Positions 43,997 to 53,731 of a DNA stretch of 64,000 nt are shown one piece after another. A program made the translations under genes and the position numbers. This stretch comes from Allobosea robiniae (lineage in GTDB: Bacteria > Pseudomonadota > Alphaproteobacteria > Rhizobiales > Beijerinckiaceae), in contig NZ_FNBZ01000001.1 of assembly GCF_900102525.1 (NCBI RefSeq), positions 434,001 to 498,000 of the forward strand. The letters are read 5' to 3'. The notes beneath the pieces were generated by a model. That model did not search any database. It was given only the letters and a program-made list of their open reading frames with translations, and was not told where the DNA came from. How positions within the stretch are numbered: position 1 is the stretch's first letter; every line of letters starts with the position of its first letter.

Positions 43997-45189
43997 ACGA
44001 CCAGCCCATCCAGACGCGCGCAGCAGGCCGGGCAGCCGGGCTCCCGCCCTTCCGCATCACCCGGATCGAGGCTGCTCCCCTCTTCGGCGAGAGCCCCAAG
44101 GGCGGCTGGTCGGCGGAGATCCGGCCGGAGGATTCGATCCATGCGCTGATCGCGGTGCATACCGACCAGGGCCTGATCGGCTATGGCAGCGTCTTCACCG
44201 ATGGCCGGCTCGTTCAGGCAGGCCTGAAGGTGCTGGAGCCGCTCTTCCTCGGCGCCGATGCGCTCTCGCCCGATTTCGTCAGCGAGAAGCTGCACCAGAA
44301 CACCTTCTGGATGGGGCGCGGCGGCACGCTGACCCATACGATCAGCGGCATCGACATCGCGATGTGGGACATCCTCGGCCAGGCGACGGGGCTCAGCGTC
44401 GGGCGCCTGCTCGGCGGACGCTATCGCGAGCGCGTGCAGCCTTATTGCTCGCTCCTGATGGAGGAGCCGGCGGCGATGAAGGATGTCGTCGCGGGTTATC
44501 GCGACAAGGGTTTCAGCGCCTTCAAGATCGGCTGGGGGCCATTCGGCCGGGCGCTCGACGTCAAGCTCGATGAGGCGATCGTGCGCGCGGCGCGCGAGGC
44601 GGCGGGTGAGAAATCCAGGCTCTTCGTCGATGCCGGCGCCAGCGACGCGCTCTGGCCGCATGGGCTGAAATGGGCCAAGCGCACGGCCGAGATGCTGGCC
44701 GATTACGAGGTCGGCTGGTTCGAGGAGCCGGTCAGGCCCGACGCCATCGACGATTACCGCGAATTGCGCCGCTCCTCGCCCGTGCCGATCGCCGGCTGCG
44801 AGGTGCTGACCCGGCGCCAGAGCTTCATTCCCTGGCTGACGACCGGCGCGCTCGACATCGTCCAGCCCGACGTCACCAAGGTCGGCGGCATTTCCGAGCA
44901 GCGCCGTATCGCCTGGATGGCCTATGATCTCGGCATCAAATATGTCGGCCATGGCTGGAACACGGCGCTTGGCCTCGCCGCCGACCTGCAGATGGCCGCG
45001 GCCTTCCCGGATGCCGATCTCGTCGAGTTCATCGGCGGCAGCCCCTATGTCGACGGCATCCTGGCGAAGCCCTTCGCGCTCGATGCCGAAGGCTGGCTGA
45101 CGATTCCCGACCTGCCGGGGCTCGGCGTCACAATCGATCGCGACAAGCTCGGCCGCTACACGCCGGATCCGCAGGCGCTGTTCGGCTGA
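43993..45189 (+). CDS. Mandelate racemase/muconate lactonizing-family enzyme (second of three)
   Basis: This 398-residue enolase-superfamily enzyme shows metal ligands in LFVDAGASDALW, WFEEPVRPD and IAGCEVLTRR, and a lysine motif FKIGWGPFGRA that it shares with the enzyme at 35831. A histidine is in GHGWNTALGLAADLQMA. It starts with a GTG at 43993 overlapping the GntR stop (GTGA), so the two are coupled. The two paralogues bracket the catabolic operon and may act on different stereoisomers or successive steps of one pathway. Confidence 0.88.
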   Translation: MNDQPIQTRAAGRAAGLPPFRITRIEAAPLFGESPKGGWSAEIRPEDSIHALIAVHTDQGLIGYGSVFTDGRLVQAGLKVLEPLFLGADALSPDFVSEKLHQNTFWMGRGGTLTHTISGIDIAMWDILGQATGLSVGRLLGGRYRERVQPYCSLLMEEPAAMKDVVAGYRDKGFSAFKIGWGPFGRALDVKLDEAIVRAAREAAGEKSRLFVDAGASDALWPHGLKWAKRTAEMLADYEVGWFEEPVRPDAIDDYRELRRSSPVPIAGCEVLTRRQSFIPWLTTGALDIVQPDVTKVGGISEQRRIAWMAYDLGIKYVGHGWNTALGLAADLQMAAAFPDADLVEFIGGSPYVDGILAKPFALDAEGWLTIPDLPGLGVTIDRDKLGRYTPDPQALFG

Positions 45190-45196
45190 GCCTCGC

Positions 45197-46564
45197 TCAC
45201 TCCGTTATCGCGTAAGCCGCCCGATCGATTCCGTGGCGGGTGAGCTTGTCGTAGAAGGTCTTGCGGGGGATGCCGAGCATCTCCAACGTCGCGCGGACAT
45301 CGCCGCGATTGGCTTCCAGCGCCTCGCGGATCAGGTTCGCCTCGATCGCATTGAGGCGATCCGGCAGGCTCGCGACCGGAACGTCAGGGCGGGCTGATTG
45401 CGCCGGCAGATCGCTGGAGAGGCCAAGCGCGACACGCTCGGCGAAATGGACGAGCTCGCGGACATTGCCGGGCCAATCGTTCTCTACGAGATGACGTTCG
45501 ACCGCCCGATCCAGCGCTGGCACCGGCCGGCGATACTTTTCCGCCGCGCGCGCCAGGAAACGGGTGAAGAGCAACGGAATATCGCGGCGGCGCTCGCGCA
45601 AAGGCGGGATACGCAGCGTCACCACGTTCAGCCGGTAATAGAGGTCCTCACGAAAATCGCGACGCTGGGCGGGGTCTCCGAGATCGGCCTTGGTCGCGGC
45701 CACAACCCTGAGATCGACGCGGCGCAGGTCGTTCGAGCCGAGCGGTGCGATCTCGCGCATCTCCAGCACGCGCAGCAGCTTGACCTGCGCCGAGAGCGGC
45801 ATGCTCTCCAGTTCGTCGAGGAAGAGCGTGCCGCCGCTGGAATGCTCGATGCGGCCGATCCGCTTTTTCTGCGCGCCGGTGAAGGCGCCGGGCTCGTAGC
45901 CGAACAGCTCGCTCTCGATGACGCTGTCGGGCAGCGCGCCGCAATTCAGCGCGACGAAAGGCTTGTCGCGCCGGCGTCCGAGCCGGTGCAGCAGGCCGGC
46001 GACGACCTCCTTGCCGGTGCCGGTCTCGCCGAGGACGAGCACATCGACATCGACATCGGCGAGCTCGCGGATGGTCTGGCGCAGCCGCGTGATCGCAGCT
46101 GTCTCGCCGATGAGCGCTGTCTCCTCCTCGCCCTGCTCGGCCAGCGCCCGTAGTCGCCGGTTTTCGAGGACGAGCGCACGCTTCTCGGCGGCCCGCCGGA
46201 GCGTCTCGACGAGGCGCTCGCCGGCATAGGGCTTGGCGATGAAGTCGTAGGCACCCTCGCTCATCGCGCCCACGGCGGTGGCGATATCGGCATGACCGGA
46301 GATCATGATCACCGGGATATCGGGATCGAGCGCCCGCAAGCGCCGGAACAGTTCGATCCCATCCATGCCGGGCATGCGGATATCGGTGACGACGATGCCA
46401 GCGTAATCAGGGCCGATCCGCTCAAGTGCGGCCTCCCCGGACGGCAGCGCCACCGCCCGGAACCCGGCGAGGCCCAAGGCCTGGACATTGGCGTCGCGCA
46501 GGTCGGGATCGTCGTCGACGAAGGAGACCTCGATCGCGGCGATGGAGCCTGCGGAATCGCTCAT
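45197..46564 (-). CDS. dctD: C4-dicarboxylate response regulator (sigma-54 activator)
   Basis: This 455-residue NtrC-type regulator has a receiver domain (about residues 10-125; the phosphorylated Asp in [16 protein letters not shown]), an AAA+ domain with Walker [12 protein letters not shown], the sigma-54 contact loop [14 protein letters not shown] and Walker [11 protein letters not shown], and a C-terminal Fis-type helix-turn-helix ([17 protein letters not shown]). It overlaps dctB by four bases. Its binding sites and a sigma-54 promoter lie before dctA on the other side of dctB. Confidence 0.93.
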   Translation of the reverse strand: MSDSAGSIAAIEVSFVDDDPDLRDANVQALGLAGFRAVALPSGEAALERIGPDYAGIVVTDIRMPGMDGIELFRRLRALDPDIPVIMISGHADIATAVGAMSEGAYDFIAKPYAGERLVETLRRAAEKRALVLENRRLRALAEQGEEETALIGETAAITRLRQTIRELADVDVDVLVLGETGTGKEVVAGLLHRLGRRRDKPFVALNCGALPDSVIESELFGYEPGAFTGAQKKRIGRIEHSSGGTLFLDELESMPLSAQVKLLRVLEMREIAPLGSNDLRRVDLRVVAATKADLGDPAQRRDFREDLYYRLNVVTLRIPPLRERRRDIPLLFTRFLARAAEKYRRPVPALDRAVERHLVENDWPGNVRELVHFAERVALGLSSDLPAQSARPDVPVASLPDRLNAIEANLIREALEANRGDVRATLEMLGIPRKTFYDKLTRHGIDRAAYAITE

Positions 46565-48381
46565 GCCGCCGCCCTTTCGAGAGTGATGACGAAGCTGGCG
46601 CCGGCGCCGGGAGCGCTTGTCGCGGTCAAGGTGCCGCCGAAGGAGACGATCATGTCCTGCGAGATCACCAGCCCAAGGCCGAGCCCCTTGGGCTTGGAGG
46701 TGCTGAACGGCGTGAAGAGCTGCGCCAGAGCCTGCTCCGACAGGCCGGGGCCGCGATCGGTGATCGCGATCTCGACACGCTCGTCCTTCGGCGTGACCGT
46801 GATCGCGAGCGCAGGCTCGCCGCCCTGCCCGCCTTCCATCAGGGCCTCGATCGCATTGCGCAGCAGATTGACGAAAACCTGTTCGAGTTCGATCGGACGG
46901 GCGATGACGTGGACCGGCTCCGGCGGGGCGGTGACGAGCGGTGTCACGCCGGCCAGGCGCAGAGGGCCTTCGAGCAGGGTCAGAGCACCGTCGATGATCG
47001 TGCCGATCGGCACCGGTGCGAGCGGTTCCTTGCCGCGCCGGGCGAAACCGCGCAGTGCCTCGGTGATCGTGCCGATTCGATCCGTCAGCGAGACGATGCG
47101 GATTAGTGCTCCGTCGGCATCCGCGGGCTCGGCGCGCTTGAGGAAGGTGCGCGCGTTCTCGGCATAGGTACGCAATGCCGCCAGCGGCTGGTTGACCTCA
47201 TGGGCGACGCCGGCCGTGATCTGGCCGAGCGTCGCGAGGCGGTTCGCCTTGGCCAGCTCCTCGCGGAGATTGGAGAGCCGTTCCTGCGCCCGCGTGCGCT
47301 TCGCCATCTCGGCCACGAGGCGCTCGTTCGCACCGGCGAGCTCGGCCGTGCGTTCGGCGACGCGGTCCTCCAGCTCGGCCTTGGAGCGGGCATCGGCCTC
47401 CTGCCGAGCGAGGTTGCGCTGGCGGCGATAGAGGGCGAAACCGGCCAGCGCCGCCCCCGGCATCAGCAGGAGCGCGACCAGCGCCTGCGATTGCGAGCGC
47501 CCGGCGGTGATCGCCGCATCGACGGGCTGAAGCACCTCGAGCAACCAATCCGTCGTCGCGACGGGCTGGCGCATGCGGACATAGCGGCCGGCGAAGGCGC
47601 CAGCGCCCTGAACGAGATCGCCGCGCTCCTGCAGGGGCAACAAGGTCAGCGGCGCGGTGCCGAACTGAAGCGAGTCCCGGATCGCCGCCGCGGTCGCCGG
47701 ATCGAGTGGCGCCTCGACCCCGAAACGCCAGTCCTCGACCGTCGAGAGCAGCACGACGCCGCGCTTGTCGACGACATAGGTCTGGCCGCCGAGCGCGCGC
47801 CAATCGGCCTCGACGCGGTCGAACTCGGCCTTGACGACGATGACGCCGAGGCTGCGGCCGCCCTCCTCGATCCGCCGAGTGACATAGAGGCCGGGGCGCT
47901 GACTGACGGTGCCGAGCGCGAACTGCTCGGCCGCTCCATTCGCGACCGCGCCCCTGAAATAGTCGCGAAAGCTGTAGTCGTTGCCGACGAAGCTCGTCGG
48001 CTCGTTCCAGTTGCTGGCCGCGATCGCGACACCGTCCGGGCCGAGCAGATAGATCACCGCTGCCCGGGCCTCCTTCGCGATCGCCTCCAGCTTGAGGTCG
48101 AGCCCATGGCGGCTGCCGCCGGTCAGGGCCTGCCGCACATCGGGGTCGCGGGCGAGGATCACCGGCAGGGCGCGCTGCTTCTCCAGCTCGCCACGCAGGA
48201 TCGCAAGCGCCAGCGTGCCGCCATCCGTCGCCCGGCTCTCCGTCGCGGCGATGGCGCGGCTGCGGCCGATCTCACCGGCGGTAAAAAGCGAGGCGACCGC
48301 GAGCCCCGCGACGACCAGCCCGAAGACCAGCCAGCGCAGCGTTGCGGCACTCTTCCACGGATCGCGCCCGGAACGGCTCAT
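46561..48381 (-). CDS. dctB: C4-dicarboxylate sensor histidine kinase
   Basis: This 606-residue kinase has two membrane helices (about residues 15-37 and 295-315) flanking a periplasmic sensor domain with [17 protein letters not shown], as in DctB. A coiled linker leads to the H-box [20 protein letters not shown] and the ATPase motifs [10 protein letters not shown] and [14 protein letters not shown]. The ATG at 48381 starts the cytoplasmic tail; upstream codons run into the dctA enhancer. It senses dicarboxylates such as succinate, malate and fumarate and phosphorylates DctD. Confidence 0.92.
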   Translation of the reverse strand: MSRSGRDPWKSAATLRWLVFGLVVAGLAVASLFTAGEIGRSRAIAATESRATDGGTLALAILRGELEKQRALPVILARDPDVRQALTGGSRHGLDLKLEAIAKEARAAVIYLLGPDGVAIAASNWNEPTSFVGNDYSFRDYFRGAVANGAAEQFALGTVSQRPGLYVTRRIEEGGRSLGVIVVKAEFDRVEADWRALGGQTYVVDKRGVVLLSTVEDWRFGVEAPLDPATAAAIRDSLQFGTAPLTLLPLQERGDLVQGAGAFAGRYVRMRQPVATTDWLLEVLQPVDAAITAGRSQSQALVALLLMPGAALAGFALYRRQRNLARQEADARSKAELEDRVAERTAELAGANERLVAEMAKRTRAQERLSNLREELAKANRLATLGQITAGVAHEVNQPLAALRTYAENARTFLKRAEPADADGALIRIVSLTDRIGTITEALRGFARRGKEPLAPVPIGTIIDGALTLLEGPLRLAGVTPLVTAPPEPVHVIARPIELEQVFVNLLRNAIEALMEGGQGGEPALAITVTPKDERVEIAITDRGPGLSEQALAQLFTPFSTSKPKGLGLGLVISQDMIVSFGGTLTATSAPGAGASFVITLERAAA

Positions 48382-48391
48382 CCATCTGTCG

Positions 48392-48440
48392 TTGTGCGGA
48401 ATCCCGCACAAATCAAGAGGCGGGGTGCGGAATTCCGCCC
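48392..48440 (+). promoter_or_regulatory. DctD enhancer sites (two)
   Basis: Two tandem palindromes precede dctA. The first is the perfect TTGTGCGGAATCCCGCACAA (48392-48411); the second is the imperfect GTGCGGAATTCCGCCC (48425-48440). They resemble the paired upstream sites bound by DctD at rhizobial dctA. They stand about 75-120 bases before the sigma-54 promoter, normal for an enhancer-binding protein. Confidence 0.8.
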
Positions 48441-48513
48441 GCAACGCTCGCAAAACGATTCCGAAATGAACCGCAACTCATTGGTTTATTTTGATTTCTT
48501 GAAAACGGCCTGG

Positions 48514-48529
48514 TTGGCACGCGGGTTGC
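48514..48529 (+). promoter_or_regulatory. Sigma-54 promoter of dctA
   Basis: TGGCACGCGGGTTGC (48515-48529) is an exact match to the -24/-12 consensus TGGCAC-N5-TTGC. The dctA ATG is about 60 bases downstream. Together with the DctD sites and DctB-DctD genes this forms a complete dicarboxylate-induced circuit. Confidence 0.93.
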
Positions 48530-48588
48530 GAAAGAGGGGCAGCGGTTTCGAACAAAACCAAGACGACCGCCGACCCAAGGAGCAAAAC

Positions 48589-49923
48589 ATGGCGACCCCG
48601 ATCGACATCGCGCCCGCTCATCCGGCGCATCCCAGAAAATTCTATCAGCATCTCTATGTGCAGGTGCTGTTCGCCATCGCGGCGGGCATCCTGCTCGGCC
48701 ATTTCTGGCCGGACCAGGGCACGGCGATGAAGCCGCTCGGCGACTCCTTCATCAAGCTGGTGAAGATGATCATCGCGCCGGTGATCTTCCTGACGGTCTC
48801 GACCGGCATCGCCGGGATGACCGACATGAAGAAGGTCGGGCGCGTCGCCGGCAAGGCGATGATCTATTTTCTCTGCTTCTCGACGCTGGCGCTGATCGTC
48901 GGCCTGATCATCGGCAACGTGGTCCAGCCCGGCGCCGGCCTGCATATCAGCCCGGCCAGCCTCGATGCCAAGGCCGTCCAGGGCTATGCCGCCAAGGCGC
49001 ATGACGCGAGCGTCGTCGGCTTCCTGCAGAACATCATCCCGGACACGATCGTCGGCGCCTTCGCCTCGGGCGACATCCTGCAGGTGCTGTTCTTCTCCGT
49101 ACTGTTCGGTCTGGCCCTGGCGATGGTCGGCGAGCGCGGCAAGCCCGTGCTCGACTTCCTGCAGGCGCTCTCGACGCCGATCTTCAAGCTGGTGGCGATC
49201 CTGATGAAGGCTGCCCCGATCGGCGCCTTCGGCGCGATGGCCTTCACCATCGGCCGCTACGGCATCGGCTCGGTCGCCAATCTCGCCTTCCTGATCCTGA
49301 CCTTCTACATCACGGCGGCGGTCTTCGTGCTCGGCGTGCTCGGCATCGTCGCGCGCTATAACGGCTTCTCGATCCTGGCGCTGATCCGCTACATCAAGGA
49401 CGAGATTCTCCTTGTCGTCGGCACCTCCTCCTCGGAAGCGGCCCTGCCGAGCCTGATGGAGAAGATGGAAGCGGCCGGCTGCAAGCGCTCGGTCGTCGGC
49501 CTGGTCATCCCGACCGGTTATTCCTTCAACCTCGACGGCACCAATATCTACATGACGCTGGCGGCTCTGTTCATCGCCCAGGCCATGGACATCCATCTGC
49601 CGCTCGGCGACCAGATCCTGCTGCTGCTCGTCGCGATGCTCTCCTCGAAGGGCGCTGCCGGCATCACCGGCGCCGGCTTCATCACGCTCGCGGCGACCCT
49701 CTCCGTTGTTCCGGCCGTACCGGTCGCCGGCATGGCGCTGATCCTCGGCATCGACCGCTTCATGTCGGAATGCCGCGCGGTCACCAACTTCATCGGCAAT
49801 GCCGTCGCCACGGTCGTGGTGGCGCGCTGGGAAGGCGAACTCGACGAGAACCGCCTGAAGGCGGCGCTTGCCGGCAAGCTGCCCGATTTCCTCGACGAGC
49901 CGCTGATGGCTCCGGCCGAGTAA
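48589..49923 (+). CDS. dctA: C4-dicarboxylate transporter
   Basis: This 444-residue member of the dicarboxylate/amino acid:cation symporter family brings succinate, malate and fumarate into the cell. Marks are [20 protein letters not shown], the re-entrant loop [36 protein letters not shown], and [20 protein letters not shown]. The ATG at 48589 has AAGGAG upstream; open codons further left overlap dctB and are not coding. A strong terminator follows. Confidence 0.97.
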   Translation: MATPIDIAPAHPAHPRKFYQHLYVQVLFAIAAGILLGHFWPDQGTAMKPLGDSFIKLVKMIIAPVIFLTVSTGIAGMTDMKKVGRVAGKAMIYFLCFSTLALIVGLIIGNVVQPGAGLHISPASLDAKAVQGYAAKAHDASVVGFLQNIIPDTIVGAFASGDILQVLFFSVLFGLALAMVGERGKPVLDFLQALSTPIFKLVAILMKAAPIGAFGAMAFTIGRYGIGSVANLAFLILTFYITAAVFVLGVLGIVARYNGFSILALIRYIKDEILLVVGTSSSEAALPSLMEKMEAAGCKRSVVGLVIPTGYSFNLDGTNIYMTLAALFIAQAMDIHLPLGDQILLLLVAMLSSKGAAGITGAGFITLAATLSVVPAVPVAGMALILGIDRFMSECRAVTNFIGNAVATVVVARWEGELDENRLKAALAGKLPDFLDEPLMAPAE

Positions 49924-49941
49924 GCCGGGCTTCACAAAGCG

Positions 49942-49980
49942 AAAGCCGCCGCCGGCATCCGGCGGCGGCTTTTTTTGTTT
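49942..49980 (+). terminator. Rho-independent terminator of dctA
   Basis: A perfect 14-base-pair stem (AAAGCCGCCGCCGG at 49942-49955, complement at 49959-49972) with a CAT loop is followed by a run of T. It lies 18 bases after the dctA stop and ends transcription before the convergent enolase-family gene. Confidence 0.95.
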
Positions 49981-49995
49981 TCGAACGCTGTCGTC

Positions 49996-51195
49996 TCAGA
50001 GCGTCGAGCGGCGAACGGTCAGATCGGAGCGCTCGTAGACGGCCGGCAGCAGGTCGACACCAAGGCCGGGCGCTTCCATCGGATAGACATAGCCGTTCTC
50101 GATCCGCGGCATCTCGGTGACCAGCTCCAGATACCAGCCGCGATAGAAGGCGCGCACCGATTCCTGGATCAGCGTGTTCGGCTGGCTGAAGGAGGTGTGG
50201 ACCGCCGCGACGAAGCCGACCGGACCGATGCAGTCATGCGGCGCGAAGGGGCGGTGCCAGGTCTCGGCCAGCGCCGCGATCTTGCGGCCCTCGGTCAGGC
50301 CGCCGGTCCAGCACAAGTCGACCATCACGACATGGGCGGCGTCGCGCTCCAGCATGTCCTTGTAGGGCCAGCGCGAACCCAGCGTCTCGCTGGCGCAGAC
50401 CCAGACATCGGTCGAGCGGGCGTATTCGGCCAGCGCCTGTGGCGAGTTCATCCGGATCGGGTCCTCGTACCAGGTCGGCTTGTAAGGCTCGAGCACGCGG
50501 GCGATCTGCTTGGCGGTCGGCAGGTTCCAGAGCGAGTGGAACTCGACCATGATCTCCATCTTGTCGCCGACGGCCTTGCGAATCTTTTCAAAGGGCTCGA
50601 CCGCCTTCTTCATCTGCTCGGCGGTGATGTGGAGGCCGTGGTTCTCGATCGCGGCGGGATCGAAGGGCCAGATCTTCATCGCCGTGATGCCCTGCTCCAG
50701 CAGGCTTTCGGCAAGGACATCGGCGCGGTTCATGAAGCCGTCGAGATCCTCATAGGGGCTGGCCTCGTCGCCCAGGCTCCAGTTCGAGACCGGCTTGATG
50801 TTGCTGGAGCGGACATAGCGGGTGCCGGCGCAGGTGTTGTAGATGCGCTGCTTGTCGCGGCAGAGCCCGCCGAGCATCTGATGCACCGGCTGGCCGCAGA
50901 TCTTGCCGAAATGGTCCCAGAGCGCGATGTCGATCGCCGAGGTCGCACGGGATTCCGCACCGGTCGAGGACTGCGCCATCGGCAGGTTGGTCATCTCGCG
51001 ATGCAGCGCTTCGATATGCAGCGGGTTCTTACCGAGCAGGCGGCCGGCCAGCGTGTCGTGGATATGCGCCTCGACCGAACGGGCACCGTAGAAGGTTTCG
51101 CCCAGGCCGATATGGCCGGAATCGGTGTGCACGCGGACCCAGAGCACATTGCCGAATTCCTCGGCGCACAGGGTTTCGATGGCGGTGATCTTCAT
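49996..51195 (-). CDS. Mandelate racemase/muconate lactonizing-family enzyme (third of three)
   Basis: This 399-residue enolase-superfamily protein has the metal ligands in IMVEFHSLWNLP, WYEDPIRM and VCASETLGSRW, and the terminal catalytic loop FAPHDCIGPVGF. The loop and the length differ from the two enzymes at 35.8 and 44 kb, so it is a different subgroup, probably a sugar-acid dehydratase. It follows an SDR gene and a FadR-type regulator on the same strand, a set common in hexuronate or aldonate catabolism. The precise substrate is not evident. Confidence 0.87.
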   Translation of the reverse strand: MKITAIETLCAEEFGNVLWVRVHTDSGHIGLGETFYGARSVEAHIHDTLAGRLLGKNPLHIEALHREMTNLPMAQSSTGAESRATSAIDIALWDHFGKICGQPVHQMLGGLCRDKQRIYNTCAGTRYVRSSNIKPVSNWSLGDEASPYEDLDGFMNRADVLAESLLEQGITAMKIWPFDPAAIENHGLHITAEQMKKAVEPFEKIRKAVGDKMEIMVEFHSLWNLPTAKQIARVLEPYKPTWYEDPIRMNSPQALAEYARSTDVWVCASETLGSRWPYKDMLERDAAHVVMVDLCWTGGLTEGRKIAALAETWHRPFAPHDCIGPVGFVAAVHTSFSQPNTLIQESVRAFYRGWYLELVTEMPRIENGYVYPMEAPGLGVDLLPAVYERSDLTVRRSTL

Positions 51196-51267
51196 GGCGT
51201 TCCGTCCTGTTGGATCTTTTCGGGAGCGGGCGCCAAGGCCCCTCGCCGCTTGTTGGCTATTGGAGGC

Positions 51268-52032
51268 TCACAGCACCGAGATCATGCCGCCGTCGACATA
51301 GATGATCTGGCCGCTGACATAATCGGCGGCCGAGGAGGCGAGGTAGACGCAGGTGCCGGCGAGCTCGTCCGGGCGGCCCCAGCGGCGGGCGGGCGTGCGG
51401 CCCTTCACCCAGGCGTCGAAGGCCGGGTTCTCGATCAGCGCCTGGTTCATGTCGGTGATCATGTAGCCGGGGCCGATCGCATTGGCCTGGATGCCGAGCT
51501 CGCCCCATTCGGCCGCCATGGCCTTGGTCAGCATCTTGATGCCGCCCTTCGCCACCGTGTAGGGCGCGACCGTGGCGCGGGCGAGCTCGCTGGTCAGCGA
51601 GCCGATATTGATGACCTTGCCATGGCCGCGCTTCGCCATCCGGCGGGCGGCCTCGCGGCCGACGACAAAGGCGCTGGTCAGGTTGGTGTCGAGCACGCGG
51701 CGCCAGTCTGCCGTCTCCAGCTCCAGCATCGGCTTGCGGAACTGGATGCCGGCATTGTTGACGAGGATGTCGACCGCAATGCCCTCGGCATCGAGCGCGG
51801 CGAAGGCGGCCACGACCGCCTGTTCGTCTGTGACGTCGAAGTTGAGGCCGCGCGCGGTGTGGCCGGCCGCGGTCATTGCCGCAACCGCCTCGGTGAGCCG
51901 CCCGGCATCGGCGCCGTTGAGGATGATGCTCGCGCCGGCTGCCGCGAGCCCTTCGGCCATGGCACGGCCGAGCCCGCGCGAGGAACCGGTCACGAGCGCG
52001 GTGCGCCCCGAGAGATCGAAAGGTGAGGTCAC
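51268..52032 (-). CDS. SDR-family oxidoreductase, gluconate 5-dehydrogenase-like
   Basis: This 254-residue short-chain dehydrogenase has the cofactor loop ALVTGSSRGLGRAMAEGLAA, NNAGIQFRKPMLELE, and the catalytic Ser and Tyr-x3-Lys in NIGSLTSELARATVAPYTVA with the lysine two residues on (YTVAKGG). The C-terminal pattern SSAADYVSGQIIYVDGG is standard. It starts with a GTG at 52032. The nearest look is gluconate 5-dehydrogenase, consistent with sugar-acid catabolism alongside the enolase-family enzyme. Confidence 0.85.
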   Translation of the reverse strand: MTSPFDLSGRTALVTGSSRGLGRAMAEGLAAAGASIILNGADAGRLTEAVAAMTAAGHTARGLNFDVTDEQAVVAAFAALDAEGIAVDILVNNAGIQFRKPMLELETADWRRVLDTNLTSAFVVGREAARRMAKRGHGKVINIGSLTSELARATVAPYTVAKGGIKMLTKAMAAEWGELGIQANAIGPGYMITDMNQALIENPAFDAWVKGRTPARRWGRPDELAGTCVYLASSAADYVSGQIIYVDGGMISVL

Positions 52033-52042
52033 GATGGAGGTC

Positions 52043-52792
52043 CTATTTCGCTTTGGTCTGGAGCGCCGGGTGGGCCGGCATCGGGCCGCCCGCGGCGAGC
52101 TGGGCTGCGTAACGGCGATAGGATTCGCCGATATGCTTGCGCATCGCCTCGCCGGCCCCGGCCGGGTCCCTGGCGCGGATGCGGTCGAGGATCGCAGCAT
52201 GATCGGCGCGGCGAATCGCGACGTTGGCCTCCTCGCCGCGATCCTTGTCGCGCATGCTGCGGATCGAGTTCAGCAGCGGGCTCGAGACGAACTGGAGCAC
52301 GGTCAGGAAGAGCGGGTTATGCGCGGCCGTGGCAATGGCGAGATGGAGCGCCAGGTCATGAGCGGAGCTGTCCTCCCCCGCATCGTCGGCAGCATTCAGC
52401 GCGGCCTCGGCGGCGCCCATATGCTCAAGATTCTCAGGCGTATGGCGCAGCGAGGCCAATTGCGCCGCCTCCACTTCCAGCCCGAGGCGGAACTCCAGGA
52501 ATTGCAGGATCGACTGCTCGGAAGCCGCGATCTCCGCGCGCCGCAGGCGCAGGGAATCCTGCTGGTTGACGAAGAGCCCGAGCCCCCGGCGGGTTTCAAC
52601 GATGCCGTCGGCCTTCAGATAGGCGATGGCCTCGCGCACCACCGGCCGGCTGACGCCGAGCTGGCGGGCGAGCTCGGTCTCGGAAGGCAAACGCGCGCCG
52701 GGCTGCAAGGCACCCGAGCGGATCGACGTCGCCAGCGCGGTGGCGGCATCGCTCGCGAGATTGGGCCTGGATCCGATGGACGACAACTGCAT
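52043..52792 (-). CDS. FadR/GntR-family regulator
   Basis: This 249-residue regulator has the winged-helix segment LPSETELARQLGVSRPVVRE and a helical FCD domain with LEFRLGLEVEAAQLASLRH, HDLALHLAIATAAHNPLF and RADHAAILDRIRARDPAGA; histidines in these helices suggest metal-dependent binding of an organic acid. It leads an operon with the SDR (10-base gap) and the enolase-family enzyme. A palindrome upstream is the likely operator. Confidence 0.9.
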   Translation of the reverse strand: MQLSSIGSRPNLASDAATALATSIRSGALQPGARLPSETELARQLGVSRPVVREAIAYLKADGIVETRRGLGLFVNQQDSLRLRRAEIAASEQSILQFLEFRLGLEVEAAQLASLRHTPENLEHMGAAEAALNAADDAGEDSSAHDLALHLAIATAAHNPLFLTVLQFVSSPLLNSIRSMRDKDRGEEANVAIRRADHAAILDRIRARDPAGAGEAMRKHIGESYRRYAAQLAAGGPMPAHPALQTKAK

Positions 52793-52830
52793 GGCGGTTT
52801 CCTGCTGTGCGCAGCATTGTCATGTTATCA

Positions 52831-52843
52831 GTTGTCTGACAAC
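52831..52843. promoter_or_regulatory. Palindrome, candidate FadR-type operator
   Basis: GTTGTCTGACAAC is a perfect palindrome with 6-base arms and one central base. It lies 39 bases upstream of the FadR-type start. It fits the TNGTNNNACNA-like sites of FadR-subfamily regulators and suggests autoregulation of the operon. Confidence 0.65.
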
Positions 52844-52950
52844 CGAAGTTATGCCTCTCCGCAGGTTCCGAACGCTGCGTCGTTTGCTGATCGAAGCCGG
52901 CGATGAACCTCGTTTGCGGGCAAAACTTGCCCGATTCCCGCATTGGGACC

Positions 52951-53157
52951 ATGCTCATCCAGATGAAGCTCCTGCTCGTCCTCGGGATCGTCGTGAGCTG
53001 CGGCCTTGCGATCTGGCTGGCGCTGGATGGCAACGCCGTGATCGCGTTGCCGCTGGTCATCGTCGTCAGCGCCCTCGTGCGGACCCTTGTCCGCGTCATC
53101 AACGGCAAGCATTTCCGTCCTGCCGAAACGCCGATCGCCCAGGATTCGGAAGACTGA
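52951..53157 (+). CDS. Small single-helix membrane protein, unknown
   Basis: This 68-residue protein begins with a hydrophobic stretch (LLLVLGIVVSCGLAIWLAL) and has a second one (VIALPLVIVVSALVRTLV) before a short hydrophilic tail. The ATG at 52951 follows GGGA; another ATG four codons on, or one 16 codons earlier, is possible. No family was recognised. Confidence 0.5.
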   Translation: MLIQMKLLLVLGIVVSCGLAIWLALDGNAVIALPLVIVVSALVRTLVRVINGKHFRPAETPIAQDSED

Positions 53158-53565
53158 CCGGTCCCTCACGGTCGCCCGGGCCAGCCCGTGTTGACCGCCA
53201 CCGGCTGGAAGCGCGAATCCTGCGAGCTGGACGAAGCTTCGTTCCAGGTCATGAGCCATGTCATCGGCTTCGCCCCGTCGCGTCATGGCCATGACGCGAC
53301 CGGAGAATCGGGCAGGCCCGCGCGCGGCGCCTGCCGCCATCGATGGCCTCGCACGGTGCTCGGCCGCAGCCGATCCCGGAAGCAGCGGCGCCTTCCTGGA
53401 TCGCATCCGCCACCAGGCGGCACCGGATTGCATCGATCCGATCCACAGGCCGGAAGCCCGTTGGCGGCCGCGGTGAAGAAAGCCGGCGGAAGTGACTGGA
53501 CAGGCCGAGCGCCTGCCTCTATATCGCCCCCACCAACACGGACGGCCCCGCGCCGCTCCCGGTTC
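53158..53565. other. No gene recognised
   Basis: This stretch before tRNA-Phe has several open frames on both strands, but none has a credible ribosome site, family pattern or even codon use. One minus-strand frame here runs through the tRNA itself. No repeats or strong hairpins stood out. Confidence 0.6.
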
Positions 53566-53641
53566 GCCCAGGTAGCTCAGTTGGTAGAGCATGCGACTGA
53601 AAATCGCAGTGTCGGCGGTTCGACTCCGTCCCTGGGCACCA
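53566..53641 (+). tRNA. tRNA-Phe (anticodon GAA)
   Basis: The 76-base gene has acceptor arms GCCCAGG/CCTGGGC, D-arm GCTCAGTTGGTAGAGC, anticodon loop CTGAAAA (anticodon GAA), T-arm GGCGGTTCGACTCCGTC and an encoded CCA. It is the insertion site of mobile elements: its 3' portion is repeated exactly at 60837-60884. Confidence 0.98.
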
Positions 53642-53642
53642 T
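53595..53642 (+). repeat. Attachment site (attL), 48-bp direct repeat in tRNA-Phe
   Basis: From the anticodon stem of tRNA-Phe to one base past the CCA, 48 bases are identical to 60837-60884. The flanking bases differ on both sides (C and C here; T and T at the other copy). Anticodon-loop to 3'-end identity segments are typical of tyrosine integrases that use tRNA genes. Confidence 0.93.
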
Positions 53643-53731
53643 CGCCTTTCCGCAATGAAATCAGTACTATGCGGACAAAGGCTTAAGTCAGTTCGAGGCT
53701 CGGTGTTAGGGTGCGTGTTAGGGCGCTCTGT

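Noticed and set aside
47200..48588. Upstream extension of the dctA frame
   Set aside because: It overlaps dctB and the sigma-54 promoter; the ATG at 48589 has a strong ribosome site and starts the conserved protein.
52849..53655. Long minus-strand open frame through tRNA-Phe
   Set aside because: It runs antisense to the tRNA and has no ribosome site or family pattern; such frames are common artefacts near tRNA genes.
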